From Aquisalinus flavus (GTDB taxonomy: Bacteria; Pseudomonadota; Alphaproteobacteria; Caulobacterales; Parvularculaceae): a DNA stretch of 64,000 bases. The position numbers were made by a program, and so were the translations under genes. Positions 8,611 through 16,875 of the stretch are shown one piece after another; the stretch's first letter is position 1; every line of letters begins with the position of its first letter. The notes under the pieces were generated by a model. That model saw nothing but the letters and a program-made list of their open reading frames with translations, made no database searches and was not told the origin of the DNA. The DNA lies in contig NZ_CP042288.1 of the NCBI RefSeq assembly GCF_022559625.1, positions 706,409 through 770,408 on the forward strand, read 5' to 3'.

Positions 8611-9009
8611 ATGAGCACTAACGACGCCGCGCAGATCGTGCGCAGTGTTTACAATTCGCTCGCATCGGGCGACGTGCCTGGCGCGTTCGGGCTGTTGTCC
8701 AGCGACATCGTGTGGAACGAGGCGGAGGGCAATCCGCTGGCCGACCGCAACCCCTATACCAGCGCCGCCGCGATCGGGGAGGGCGTGTTCGGCCGCCTCG
8801 CGGCGCTGTTCGACGGGTTCGCCGCAGCGCCGGCGGAGTTCGTCGCGCAAGGCAACCGGGTCGCCGTCTTCGGGCGCTATCACGGCACCCACAAGGCCAC
8901 GGGCGAGGCGCTGAATTGCCAGTTCGTCCATTCATGGACCGTTGCCGATGGCCGGATCGTGCAGTTCCAACAATATGCCGACACCGCCCAGCTCGCCCGG
9001 CTCAGCTAG
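8611..9009 (+). CDS. SnoaL/NTF2-like small protein
   Basis: A 132-residue protein with the NTF2-like cone fold pattern: an N-terminal helix (AQIVRSVYNSLASGD), DIVWNEAEGNP, a central strand set (VAVFGRYHGTHKATGEAL) and the closing FVHSWTVADGRIVQFQQYAD. Members are SnoaL-like polyketide cyclases, ketosteroid-isomerase relatives or stand-alone binding proteins, so the reaction cannot be named. No signal peptide is present, so it should be cytoplasmic. A GGGGAGAG site precedes the ATG. It is not in an operon and is flanked by repeats on both sides. Confidence 0.85.
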   Translation: MSTNDAAQIVRSVYNSLASGDVPGAFGLLSSDIVWNEAEGNPLADRNPYTSAAAIGEGVFGRLAALFDGFAAAPAEFVAQGNRVAVFGRYHGTHKATGEALNCQFVHSWTVADGRIVQFQQYADTAQLARLS

Positions 9010-9104
9010 GCTTTCCACTGGTCTGTGAACTGATCATCAACGGGGCGCTGCCGCTCAATCCGACAGATCGGAGGGGCATGCTGTACCGATCACTCCATAG
9101 GGAA

Positions 9105-9160
9105 AAGCCTCCGGGAAATGGATCCCGGGTTCACCCTGGCGGGTGACCCGGGATGACAAG
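9105..9160. repeat. CCCGGG-type palindromic repeat
   Basis: ATCCCGGGTTCACCC is mirrored by GGGTGACCCGGGAT, followed by GACAAGAATGG. Related CCCGGG/GGTGACA stretches occur near 2280-2400, 8260-8300 and 10265-10305, marking a dispersed family. Confidence 0.55.
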
Positions 9161-9194
9161 AATGGAGAGGTTCGTTTTCATCTCGAAGCGCCGG

Positions 9195-10139
9195 CTAGTC
9201 CCCGATCGCCAGCCGCTTATTGGTGTAGTCCACGGTGAACTCATAGCGGCCGAGGAAGTCCAGGCCGAGAATGCCGTTCGGCACGGTCCCGGTCTCCGCC
9301 TCGGTGTTTTCGGCGTTCGGCACGAAGACGGCGTGCTCGTCGGTCAGCATCACGTGGACATCCTCCACCCGGAATTTGCCGCCAAGTTTCAGGCTCGCGA
9401 TGCGCCCGGGCCAGGCGCTGTGGATGCCCTTGATGGTGACGAATTTCTCTTCCTTGCCGGTCTCGATGGCGGCGAAGGCGGAGGAGGAGACCAGTTCCAG
9501 CGTCCCCGAATAGCCGGTGTCGATCAGCAACAGCGTGCGGACCGGCTCGGCCCCTGTCGTCACCTCGATATCACCCAGCGTGACCGGGACGTTAGAGCCG
9601 AGCACCAGCGGCAGGGCATAATCCTCGTCCCTGTACGGATTACGGCGCGGCGGCCTGACGGTGACCGTGCACGGATCTGGCGCAATCGTCACGGCGAGAT
9701 GTTCGAAGAAGTCATAACCGATGACACCGTCGATCGGCACATCCATCGCCGCCGCGACGGACATTTTCACGAAGATCTGCTCTTCGAAAAAGAAGCCGAC
9801 GAAACGGGGCCGGATGGCAAAGCCGTCAAAGGCAAGTTCCGGCCGCCCGTCGAGAACGCCGGTGTTTCGAATGGGCCGTGTGCGCTCGTTTTCATACAGG
9901 AAAGTGGCATTCGCCCCGGTGTCGAGCATCAGGCTCAGCGGTGTGCCGTCCAGCGATGCCTCGATCATCAGCGCACCATGGCGGATGGAGCAGGGCAGCG
10001 ATATTGCCCGCGCCTCGCCGGTCCAGCGCAGCTCGGGCGGGTAGGGGTCATCCCCCTTGTCATCCGCCACCGTCGCGCAGCCGGTCAGCAAGGCGGCCGC
10101 GCCGAAAACCAGCACATTGTGGATCATCCTGCCCCTCAT
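9195..10139 (-). CDS. Retropepsin/pepsin-like aspartic protease, lipoprotein
   Basis: The protein (314 aa) has two Asp-Thr-Gly motifs, LMLDTGANATFL and LLIDTGYSGTLEL, one in each half, so it is a two-lobed aspartyl protease of the bacterial retropepsin-like class. Each lobe also has a hydrophobic-hydrophobic-Gly element (GVIGYDFF and GILGLDFLGRY). The N-terminus (IHNVLVFGAAALLTGC) is a lipoprotein signal, so the enzyme probably faces the periplasm or the outside. A second Met at 10127 is the alternative start. The flanks are repeat-containing spacers, so it stands alone. Its protein target is unknown. Confidence 0.85.
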   Translation of the reverse strand: MRGRMIHNVLVFGAAALLTGCATVADDKGDDPYPPELRWTGEARAISLPCSIRHGALMIEASLDGTPLSLMLDTGANATFLYENERTRPIRNTGVLDGRPELAFDGFAIRPRFVGFFFEEQIFVKMSVAAAMDVPIDGVIGYDFFEHLAVTIAPDPCTVTVRPPRRNPYRDEDYALPLVLGSNVPVTLGDIEVTTGAEPVRTLLLIDTGYSGTLELVSSSAFAAIETGKEEKFVTIKGIHSAWPGRIASLKLGGKFRVEDVHVMLTDEHAVFVPNAENTEAETGTVPNGILGLDFLGRYEFTVDYTNKRLAIGD

Positions 10140-10346
10140 GACGCAACCCTAGCGCGTATTGGCCGATTGGGGAAGTTTTTCGACGCGGATGAATCGCCCA
10201 GCAATGGCGCCTCGCGCCGAAGGTCTCCTTCCCGCCTCCATCCCAGCATGATTGAAACACACAGGGTCCCGGCTCTCGCTGCTCTCGGCCGGGGTGACAA
10301 GGGGTTGAGATTTATGGGAAAAGCTGCTCGTGACGTCGAAAAAACT

Positions 10347-10883
10347 CTACGGCTTGGCGGGCAGGGTGCCGGCACATTGCTTCAGCACGGGCAGCAGCCT
10401 GCCCACATCATGAACGGCGAAATCGACGCTGACCGTCTTTATCGATACTGTCAGCGTTCCCGATGTTTCCAGATCCTGGATGAATTCCTCAAAGCTTTCG
10501 CTCGTGAATACGGTGAAGGCGAGGCCCGACTGCAACTTTTTGTAGGTTTTCACACTCTCCGCCCCCGAGGGGAAGCGAAAAGTCGCGTGCCACGTCTGGG
10601 GAACATCCGTGAACGGATCGGCAGCAATCCCGACAAAAGGCGAGAGATGATCGCGATAGCCGGCGATCGTGAATTCGATGATGGGGCGTGTGTTGCTGTT
10701 CTGGAGGGTACAATAGGGCGTCCCGTTGCTGTATGTTTTCGGCGATGACGTCACCATCCAGCCTTGCGGTGTGGCGGTACCGGCCTGCGCGGCAGCGGGC
10801 GCGGCGGCAAGCGCTGCAATTCCCGCAAGCGCTATAAAGCCAGCGCGCCTTGCTGTTTCAATCAGTCGATAAACCTGCATCAT
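10347..10883 (-). CDS. Secreted hypothetical protein, paralogue of its neighbour
   Basis: Product not recognised. A signal peptide (RRAGFIALAGIAALAAAPAAAQA) gives a mature protein of about 146 residues. The pattern W-x2-T-x-SP, then NGTPYC, a central beta-rich part and a C-terminal Cys (LKQCAG) is shared with the next gene upstream (10920-11423: W-x2-TGSP, DGRRYC, MECRR), so the two are diverged paralogues, each with two cysteines that could form a disulfide. AAGGGAAAAG precedes the start. It is the last gene of a three-gene minus-strand set after the Sel1 protein. Confidence 0.75.
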   Translation of the reverse strand: MMQVYRLIETARRAGFIALAGIAALAAAPAAAQAGTATPQGWMVTSSPKTYSNGTPYCTLQNSNTRPIIEFTIAGYRDHLSPFVGIAADPFTDVPQTWHATFRFPSGAESVKTYKKLQSGLAFTVFTSESFEEFIQDLETSGTLTVSIKTVSVDFAVHDVGRLLPVLKQCAGTLPAKP

Positions 10884-10919
10884 CTTTTCCCTTCTCTCCC
10901 GTCCTTCTCTCCCGGGTGG

Positions 10920-11423
10920 TCACAGACTGCGCCGGCACTCCATCAGCATGGCTGCATCGCCCCCGGTATGGGGGAGAGGAAAGGTCAGGCTGACAGGTCC
11001 GATCTCGACCGACATCTCGCTGTTGCTGCCAAAGACCAGTCCCTGCAGCAGGGCCGAAAGCGCCTCGTCCGTGAGTGGCGCGCTGACGAAGGTCGATGAG
11101 CCCCGTGTCACCGGTTCGGAAATCTCCGATAGCGGTACGGTCCAGGACTTGATCGTCAGCGACCCGGTGGTGCTGGTGGTGATCGAGCTCAACCCGGCAG
11201 CGGCGATGTTGACATATTGGCTGTCACTGAGAACCGTAATATTCATGAATGGCATTACCTTGCCCGTGCCGTACCACATCATGCAATATCGCCTGCCGTC
11301 CGGGAATTCCGCCGGACTGCCGGTGGCCCCCCAGCTCTCGCTGGCCCCGGCCTGCGCGGCAGGCAGCAGGCAGAACGCTGCCACCGCAGCGGCGCATAGC
11401 GCCGTCGAGCGCCTGCGGCGCAT
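10920..11423 (-). CDS. Secreted hypothetical protein, paralogue of its neighbour
   Basis: Product not recognised. After a charged MRRRRS start it has a signal peptide (TALCAAAVAAFCLLPAAQAGA), then a beta-rich domain with the same two-cysteine layout as the gene at 10347 (DGRRYC near the N-terminus, MECRR at the end). The start at 11423 was chosen because it follows the stop codon of the Sel1 gene by one base (TGA-C-ATG), indicating translational coupling; the frame is open further upstream to 11468 inside that gene. Function might be envelope-related because all three genes are exported, but no motif supports a specific role. Confidence 0.75.
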   Translation of the reverse strand: MRRRRSTALCAAAVAAFCLLPAAQAGASESWGATGSPAEFPDGRRYCMMWYGTGKVMPFMNITVLSDSQYVNIAAAGLSSITTSTTGSLTIKSWTVPLSEISEPVTRGSSTFVSAPLTDEALSALLQGLVFGSNSEMSVEIGPVSLTFPLPHTGGDAAMLMECRRSL

Positions 11424-11424
11424 G

Positions 11425-11979
11425 TCAGAGCTCGAATTCAAAGAAAAGCGCATCGTCCGCCTCCTCATGGCCCTGTTCGGCGGCGCGGGTCAGCCAGACC
11501 CTTGCGGCGTCCCGGTTGACCGCCGTCCCGATGCCAAGCAGGAGCATCTCGCCGACGAAATACTGGAACTCCGCAATGCCCTGTTCAGCAAGGGGCAGCG
11601 CGATTTCATAGGCGAGGACGTAGTCCTGTTCATGGCCTTCCTGCGCCTCCCACCCCTTCTGGCGGAACAGGCCGAGACAGGCGGTGGCAAAATCGATCCG
11701 GGCGGTGATCATTGCCTTGTCCTGCGCATGGGGGCGCAGCAGGGCGATGGCAGCGGCGAAATCGTCCACCGCCATGGCGGCCTTTGCACGGGTCAGGTCG
11801 GACTGCATGCCGGTGGTCTGATCCAGCACGCGCTGCGATTCCTGAAGGGAGGAGGATCCCGAGCCGGGCGGGCCGTCCTGCGCCAGGGCGGCCGCGTGCA
11901 CCGCTATGAGCATCGCTGCAAGGGCGCCAGAAGCAGCGCGCCATGCACCGGGCATAAGGGTTTTAGACAAGCCTTGCAT
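11425..11979 (-). CDS. Exported Sel1/TPR-like repeat protein
   Basis: A signal peptide (AASGALAAMLIAVHAAALAQ) precedes a 150-residue helical domain. One clear Sel1-like repeat is visible: FVGEMLLLGIG, then AARVWLTRAAEQGHEEA. A weaker TPR-like part comes before it (AKAAMAVDDFAAAIALLRPHA). Sel1 repeats mediate protein-protein contacts, so this may be a periplasmic scaffold for the two coupled secreted proteins downstream. A strong GGAGGGGAT site lies before the ATG. It is the first gene of the operon 11979-10347. No catalytic residues are recognised. Confidence 0.8.
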   Translation of the reverse strand: MQGLSKTLMPGAWRAASGALAAMLIAVHAAALAQDGPPGSGSSSLQESQRVLDQTTGMQSDLTRAKAAMAVDDFAAAIALLRPHAQDKAMITARIDFATACLGLFRQKGWEAQEGHEQDYVLAYEIALPLAEQGIAEFQYFVGEMLLLGIGTAVNRDAARVWLTRAAEQGHEEADDALFFEFEL

Positions 11980-12266
11980 ATCCCCTCCATTTCATGCGGC
12001 GTTCGGCGCCGCTATCGGAGGCATCATAGGCGAGATCTGTCTATTGGTCTCTCACCTGAACCGGGGAGGCGGATCCGGGCCGCATCTTCGCAGAAGGGGC
12101 TCCGGCGAACCAATACCCTTGGGTCCGCTGCGCCGTTGCGAGTGCCGCCCATGCCTTGCCAGCCGGGCTGTGCCGGCCGACTTGTCCGAGGCGATACAGC
12201 CGCCGCATCCGCCCTTTCCCGGCAGTGAATTGCTGCTAGGCTGCGGGCAAAAGAATGGAGAGAAAC

Positions 12267-13784
12267 ATGCCCTTGACCCGCAATGCCGCCCTGGCTGCGC
12301 TTGCCGCCGCCTGCGCCCTGATGCCCACCGCCGTTCTGTCGCAGGAGCCGGTTCGTTACGAGGCCGACTGGGCATCGCTCGACCAGCGTCCGACGCCGCA
12401 ATGGTGGCGAGACGCCAAATTCGGGATCTTCATCCATTGGGGCGTCTATTCTGTGCCCGCCTATGCGCCGAAAGGCGAATATGCCGAATGGTACTGGGAC
12501 CGGTCCGGCCGCGCGGTGACAGACGACACACCGGAGTGGGAACGTCCGATCATCGAGGAGGTGCACGCCTTTCACGACCGCGTCTATGGCGCGCAGACCG
12601 ATTATGCCGACTTCGCGGCGGATTTCGACGCCAGCTTTTTCGATGCCGCCCAGTGGGCGGAGATGTTCGCGGGCGCCGGCGCGCAATATGTCGTGCTTGT
12701 TTCCAAGCACCATGACGGCTTTGCCCTGTGGCCGAGCGCCGAGGCGTCCGACAATTGGGGCCGCCCGTGGAACAGCGCCGAAATCGGGCCGATGCGCGAC
12801 ATCGTCGGCGAACTGACCGATGCGGTACGCGCCGAGGGGCTGCGCATGGGGATTTATTTCTCCCTGTACGAATGGTTCCATCCGCTCTATGACCCGGCTG
12901 ATCCGGGCGCCTATGTGACGCAGCACATGGCGCCGCAATTGCGCGATGTCGTGACGCGCTACGAGCCGGAGGTGATCTTCGCCGATGGCGAATGGGAGGC
13001 CCCGTCCGCGGACTGGCGCAGCGAGGACCTGCTTGCCTGGCTGTTCAATGACAGCCCTGTCGCCGGGACGGTCGTCGTCAATGACCGCTGGGGCGAGGAG
13101 ACCCGCCATAAACATGGCGGCTATTACACCACCGAATATGGCGCGGGAATGCCCGACTCCACCCATCCATGGGAGGAGAATCGCGGCATGGGCCATTCCT
13201 ACGGGTTCAACCGCAATGAGGAGCTGGCGGACTATGCGACCGACCGGGAATTGCTCCTGACCCTGATCGATACGGTCAGCCGCGGCGGCAATCTCCTGCT
13301 CAATGTCGGCCCGACAGCGGATGGCCGTATCCCCGTGATCATGCAGGACCGGCTTGCCTATATCGGTACCTGGCTCGAGCATAATGGCGAGGCGATCTTC
13401 GGCACGGTCACCTATGGCAGCGGCGTGCAATGGACGGATGGCAGTCAGCCGCAGATCGACACCGACACGATCTACCGCGCCGACTATGACGTGGTGGAGC
13501 TGCTGGTGTCGCCACAGCCGGGACAGGCCCGCAAGGAGGTCCTGTATACGCGCAAGGGCGACACGCTTTATGCGATCGCGCCGATCTATCCGGTTGGCGC
13601 CCTGGAGCTGTCCGGCGTGACGGTGAGCGACGATGTCCGGGTCACGCTGCTCGGCCATGACGGTACCCAACTGACGGCGACCGCCTATGGCGACGACCTG
13701 GTCATCGAGACGCCGCCGGTCGCCCCGGGCGAATTGCCGTTCGAGGGGGCCTTCGTATTCAGGATCGAAGGCCTGGCCGATTGA
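12267..13784 (+). CDS. GH29 alpha-L-fucosidase, exported
   Basis: This retaining alpha-L-fucosidase removes terminal L-fucose. A signal peptide (NAALAALAAACALMPTAVLSQ) gives periplasmic or extracellular location. Family motifs are clear: WWRDAKFGIFIHWGVYSVPA, AEWYW, GAQYVVLVSKHHDGFALW, the nucleophile region EVIFADGEWE with Asp240, and SRGGNLLLNVGPTADGRIP. Length (505 aa) is normal, with a C-terminal beta-sandwich. The start at 12267 follows GGAGAG; an ATG at 12255 precedes that site and is unlikely. The gene is monocistronic. Together with the GH95 gene at the left edge it indicates use of fucosylated polysaccharide. Confidence 0.95.
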   Translation: MPLTRNAALAALAAACALMPTAVLSQEPVRYEADWASLDQRPTPQWWRDAKFGIFIHWGVYSVPAYAPKGEYAEWYWDRSGRAVTDDTPEWERPIIEEVHAFHDRVYGAQTDYADFAADFDASFFDAAQWAEMFAGAGAQYVVLVSKHHDGFALWPSAEASDNWGRPWNSAEIGPMRDIVGELTDAVRAEGLRMGIYFSLYEWFHPLYDPADPGAYVTQHMAPQLRDVVTRYEPEVIFADGEWEAPSADWRSEDLLAWLFNDSPVAGTVVVNDRWGEETRHKHGGYYTTEYGAGMPDSTHPWEENRGMGHSYGFNRNEELADYATDRELLLTLIDTVSRGGNLLLNVGPTADGRIPVIMQDRLAYIGTWLEHNGEAIFGTVTYGSGVQWTDGSQPQIDTDTIYRADYDVVELLVSPQPGQARKEVLYTRKGDTLYAIAPIYPVGALELSGVTVSDDVRVTLLGHDGTQLTATAYGDDLVIETPPVAPGELPFEGAFVFRIEGLAD

Positions 13785-14127
13785 GGGGGAGGGCTTTGAA
13801 GGGACAGGGTGGGGCCTTGCCTTGAACGGCGTGGCTCACCATTGTCGCGCCGGAGGGCGATCCCCGCCCGGTCGTCAGGCGGGAAAAAGAGACCCAGCCA
13901 TTCTTGCCGCACGGCCCGGATTTCGCGGTTGTCGCCCGCGACCATTGCGCGTCGCGTGTTGCGCGGATTAATTCGGGCTTATGTTTGCCGCGGCGCTTTA
14001 CCTCGTCCGAAAGTTGTGGATAGTTTGGCTCGAAAGAATCACAAAATGGCGCTGAATGTGGACGAATACACGGGCTTTTTCGGTGGTTGCTGCAGGCCCG
14101 CTCTCTATCTTTAATCCGGTTTAAATC
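13785..14127. other. Intergenic region without a supported gene
   Basis: 343 bp with no convincing coding frame. The only feature noticed is TTAA-N6-TTAA at 14111-14124, just before the sulfotransferase-like start; the spacing is one short of the canonical CtrA box, so no site is called. Confidence 0.5.
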
Positions 14128-15105
14128 ATGACATTGTATTTGCATATTGGTGGCGCCAAATGCGGCTCCAGTGCGCTTCAGGCAGCGCTGACCAGGGATC
14201 CCGTGCTGGCACGCAGGGACGGGTCAACGGTCGAGTATGCGGCGATCGACTTCAGGGGCGGCCTGATCCGCCATGAAAGTCTGGCGGCAAGGGCCGGCCC
14301 TTATGGATACCGCTCCTCCCCAACCGAATCCCAGCTGGAAAATGTCGATCCGGACGTTACCCGCAAACAGCTGGCCGGCATTGCGCACGACGTCGTCCTG
14401 TCGAATGAGAGCTGGCAGAATTCCCCGGACGAGTGGGCCGCGTTCCTTGAGAACTGGCGCATGCCGGTTCACGTCGTCGCCTATATCCGCCCCCAGGTGC
14501 CGCTGCTCAATTCAGCCTGGTGGCAATGGGGCGCCTGGTCGGGAGACCCGTTCAACCAGTGGGTGCTGGGCCATTTCCGCGAATGCCAGTGGTATGCGAG
14601 ACTGGCGCCCTGGCGGACCCTTCCCTATGTCGAGACCGTCACCGTCCGCCTCGTGCGCGGCGATATCGTCCCGGATTTCCTGGAAAATGTGCTGCAGGCG
14701 GATGCGAGCCACTATCAGCCGGCCCGGCATAACGCTGCGCTGCCGGCCTCGGTGCTGCGCCTGTACCAGAAGAACCGCCACTTGCGCAGCGGACCGCACA
14801 ATTCCGCCATCGATTTCATCCTGCGCAAGCACCTCTCCGTCGATGGAAGCGCGCCCTGGGTGTTCGACCGGGCGTGGATAGAACGCATCATTGAAAAGAG
14901 CAGGGCGGACAATGAACGCCTCGCCGACCTGCTCGAGCCTGAAATGCGCAACCATTTTCTGGAGGACCCCAGATGGTGGGACCCCGCTGCCTTTGCCCAC
15001 CTCAAGCCGGAATCGCCGCATCCCCAGCCGCTCCGGGCCGACCAGCTTGAACCGCTCTGCGTTGAACTCATCAACTCCCTCGTGGCTCTCGAAAAGCGCG
15101 CATAA
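14128..15105 (+). CDS. Sulfotransferase-like protein (P-loop)
   Basis: The N-terminus LYLHIGGAKCGSSALQAAL matches the 5'-phosphosulfate-binding loop of carbohydrate sulfotransferase-like proteins (usually LHIGxxKTGSTxLQ), which use PAPS as donor. The 325-residue length and further features (VVLSNES, HVVAYIRPQVPLLNSAWWQW in the place of the 3'-phosphate-binding segment) fit. No signal peptide or membrane segment is visible, so it is probably cytoplasmic, modifying a nascent polysaccharide. The variation in the loop (Cys for Thr) leaves activity unproved. No glycosyltransferase cluster surrounds it. The ATG follows AT-rich DNA with no clear ribosome-binding site. Confidence 0.7.
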   Translation: MTLYLHIGGAKCGSSALQAALTRDPVLARRDGSTVEYAAIDFRGGLIRHESLAARAGPYGYRSSPTESQLENVDPDVTRKQLAGIAHDVVLSNESWQNSPDEWAAFLENWRMPVHVVAYIRPQVPLLNSAWWQWGAWSGDPFNQWVLGHFRECQWYARLAPWRTLPYVETVTVRLVRGDIVPDFLENVLQADASHYQPARHNAALPASVLRLYQKNRHLRSGPHNSAIDFILRKHLSVDGSAPWVFDRAWIERIIEKSRADNERLADLLEPEMRNHFLEDPRWWDPAAFAHLKPESPHPQPLRADQLEPLCVELINSLVALEKRA

Positions 15106-15206
15106 GGGCAGGACCGTCTGAAATTCTGCCGGCGGGAACAAATGTCGGTGTCATCCCGTTTTCCTCACAGTCCCGTGAACCTGAACACAAGAACGAGGAA
15201 ACCGTT

Positions 15207-15929
15207 ATGAAACACAAACTGAAATATCTGCTGCCCGTCCTGCCGGCCATGCTGCTCGCCCTCGGCGCCTGCGGTGACGATTACGACGATACAAACAGCG
15301 CTGACGAGACGGATGTCTCGGCGACCGAGATGGCTGCCGGTGATGTCGATGACGACAACAACCTGCAGGACGACACGATGCAGGAAGATGAAGCGGACGA
15401 AGGTCTCGGCCAGACGCCGCCGGTCAATTTGGCGCAGGACATGGCCTCCGGCCCGGTCGGTCTGATCACTGCCGCGATCCAGGGCGGCGATATGGACGCC
15501 TATGTCCGCAATGCTGCAATCGGCAACATGTACGAGATAGAGGCCGGTGAGATCGCCACGGCGCGCGGCAATTCGCCGGAGATCATCCAGATCGGCGAGA
15601 CCGTCATCCGCGAGCACCGTACCCTGCAGTCCAATCTCGAAGCTGCCGTCGCCGGCACCGAATGGGAGGATGCCCTGCCCGCCGATCTCGACGAGCGCCG
15701 CCAGGGCCTGATCGACAATCTCAATGCCGCCGCCGACATGGATTTCGACGCTGCCTTCCTGCATCAGCAGGAAGCTGCGCATTGGGAGGCGATCACCTTG
15801 CACGAGACCTGCGAGGCCCGCTGCGACAGCGACGCGCTCGCCACTGTCGCAGAAGAAGCCCAGCCGGTCATTCGGGCCCATCTCGAGGTCATCCACGACT
15901 CCCTCGGCGCTGCGGTCGACGGCGAATAA
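15207..15929 (+). CDS. DUF4142 (ferritin-like) lipoprotein with acidic linker
   Basis: A lipoprotein signal (LLPVLPAMLLALGAC) is followed by a very acidic, disordered linker (roughly residues 25-70) and a helical DUF4142 domain: DMDAYVRNAAIGNMYEIEAGEIA, then VIREHRTLQSNLEAAV, and the later HQQEAAHWEAITLHETC. DUF4142 proteins are four-helix, ferritin-like periplasmic proteins of uncertain function. His residues in the second and third helices are conserved. A terminator follows at 15958. It stands alone. Confidence 0.8.
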   Translation: MKHKLKYLLPVLPAMLLALGACGDDYDDTNSADETDVSATEMAAGDVDDDNNLQDDTMQEDEADEGLGQTPPVNLAQDMASGPVGLITAAIQGGDMDAYVRNAAIGNMYEIEAGEIATARGNSPEIIQIGETVIREHRTLQSNLEAAVAGTEWEDALPADLDERRQGLIDNLNAAADMDFDAAFLHQQEAAHWEAITLHETCEARCDSDALATVAEEAQPVIRAHLEVIHDSLGAAVDGE

Positions 15930-15957
15930 GCGACGGCGAATAGGAATGACAGGTGAC

Positions 15958-15990
15958 CCTGCGGGCGCGCTCAGCCCCGCAGGATTTTTT
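15958..15990 (+). terminator. Rho-independent terminator after the DUF4142 gene
   Basis: CCTGCGGG (15958-15965) pairs with CCCGCAGG (15976-15983), followed by a T-run (ATTTTTT). Confidence 0.85.
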
Positions 15991-16122
15991 CATGTCGATG
16001 AGATGTCGTGAAAAACTTGTTCTCTCACGCTGTTGTGCTGCTATGCTTCAGACACGGAATGTTCTGATCCTGCTCGCCTCTCGCTCCGGACAGGGTAGCA
16101 TTTCCCGAAGCGGAGAACTTCC

Positions 16123-16806
16123 ATGCTCACGACAGTGCTCGCCACCATCGCAATCATGCTCCAACTCCAGCCCGGCACCCAGCCGGAAGGTGACGCTTTC
16201 AACCGACGGGATGACCCATGTCAGGGTATCGGCTGGCTCGACTATTTTTCTTCCGCCCCTGGATTCGACTGCGAAGAGATCGCTCGTGCCGACGACGTCT
16301 ACATGGCGCTCAAGGTCGGAACGGTGGCTGGTGAACCATACCCCTATATGATGCTGCTGAAATCACCCGAGCAAGGCTGGCGGCTATCCGCCTATGGCTA
16401 TGATGCCGACCTGGTGGGCGAGGGCAACGATTACAGCTGGACCGTTACCCGGCATGGTTATGAGACCACGCTTGCGCCCGAAGCTGTCGAGCCGTTTCTT
16501 GCGGCCGTCGAAAGCGGCCGGTATGCCGCCATTCCCGATGTTGACGTCTATCCCGCCAGCGACACGCCGGGCGAGCAGATCATCTGCCTCGATGGCTCTA
16601 TCCTCATCGTCACGATCATGACCGAAGACGGCCTGGTGAAAGGCAGGCGCCACAGCTGCGCCGGCCGCACGCTGCTCGATGCGTTCGCGGAGGATCTGGC
16701 CGCACTCGTGGTCGAGGCCGAACCGGTGATGGCGCGCTATCTCGAATTGCTGAGCGAGGACCAGAACCGGGACCAGGCCAGCAATTCCCCGCCGCCAGGA
16801 CTTTGA
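16123..16806 (+). CDS. Hypothetical exported protein
   Basis: Not recognised. The 227-residue product begins with a short hydrophobic segment (LTTVLATIAIMLQLQ) that may be a signal peptide. It has four cysteines (DPCQG, FDCEE, IICLDG, HSCAG) that could form two disulfides, which fits export. The ending is polar (EDQNRDQASNSPPPGL). Codon use resembles the neighbours. It lies between a terminator and the CE2 esterase and shows no link to either. Start choice is uncertain because only a weak purine stretch (CGGAGAAC) precedes the ATG. Confidence 0.6.
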   Translation: MLTTVLATIAIMLQLQPGTQPEGDAFNRRDDPCQGIGWLDYFSSAPGFDCEEIARADDVYMALKVGTVAGEPYPYMMLLKSPEQGWRLSAYGYDADLVGEGNDYSWTVTRHGYETTLAPEAVEPFLAAVESGRYAAIPDVDVYPASDTPGEQIICLDGSILIVTIMTEDGLVKGRRHSCAGRTLLDAFAEDLAALVVEAEPVMARYLELLSEDQNRDQASNSPPPGL

Positions 16807-16875
16807 ACGGCGGATCGCGGCTGCTATGCTCGCAGCAACGGTCCCGTCCGGCACCGCATTTCAGGGATCCGATAC

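Noticed and set aside
9153-10748. 531-codon plus-strand open frame
   Set aside because: It is the antisense of the aspartic protease gene (and part of the next), whose minus-strand product has two DTG motifs and a signal peptide.
11906-12715. 269-codon plus-strand frame overlapping the GH29 start
   Set aside because: It is out of frame with the well-supported GH29 gene and crosses its signal peptide region.
14111-14124. TTAA-N6-TTAA before the sulfotransferase-like gene
   Set aside because: Spacing is one base short of the CtrA consensus and the segment is generally AT-rich.
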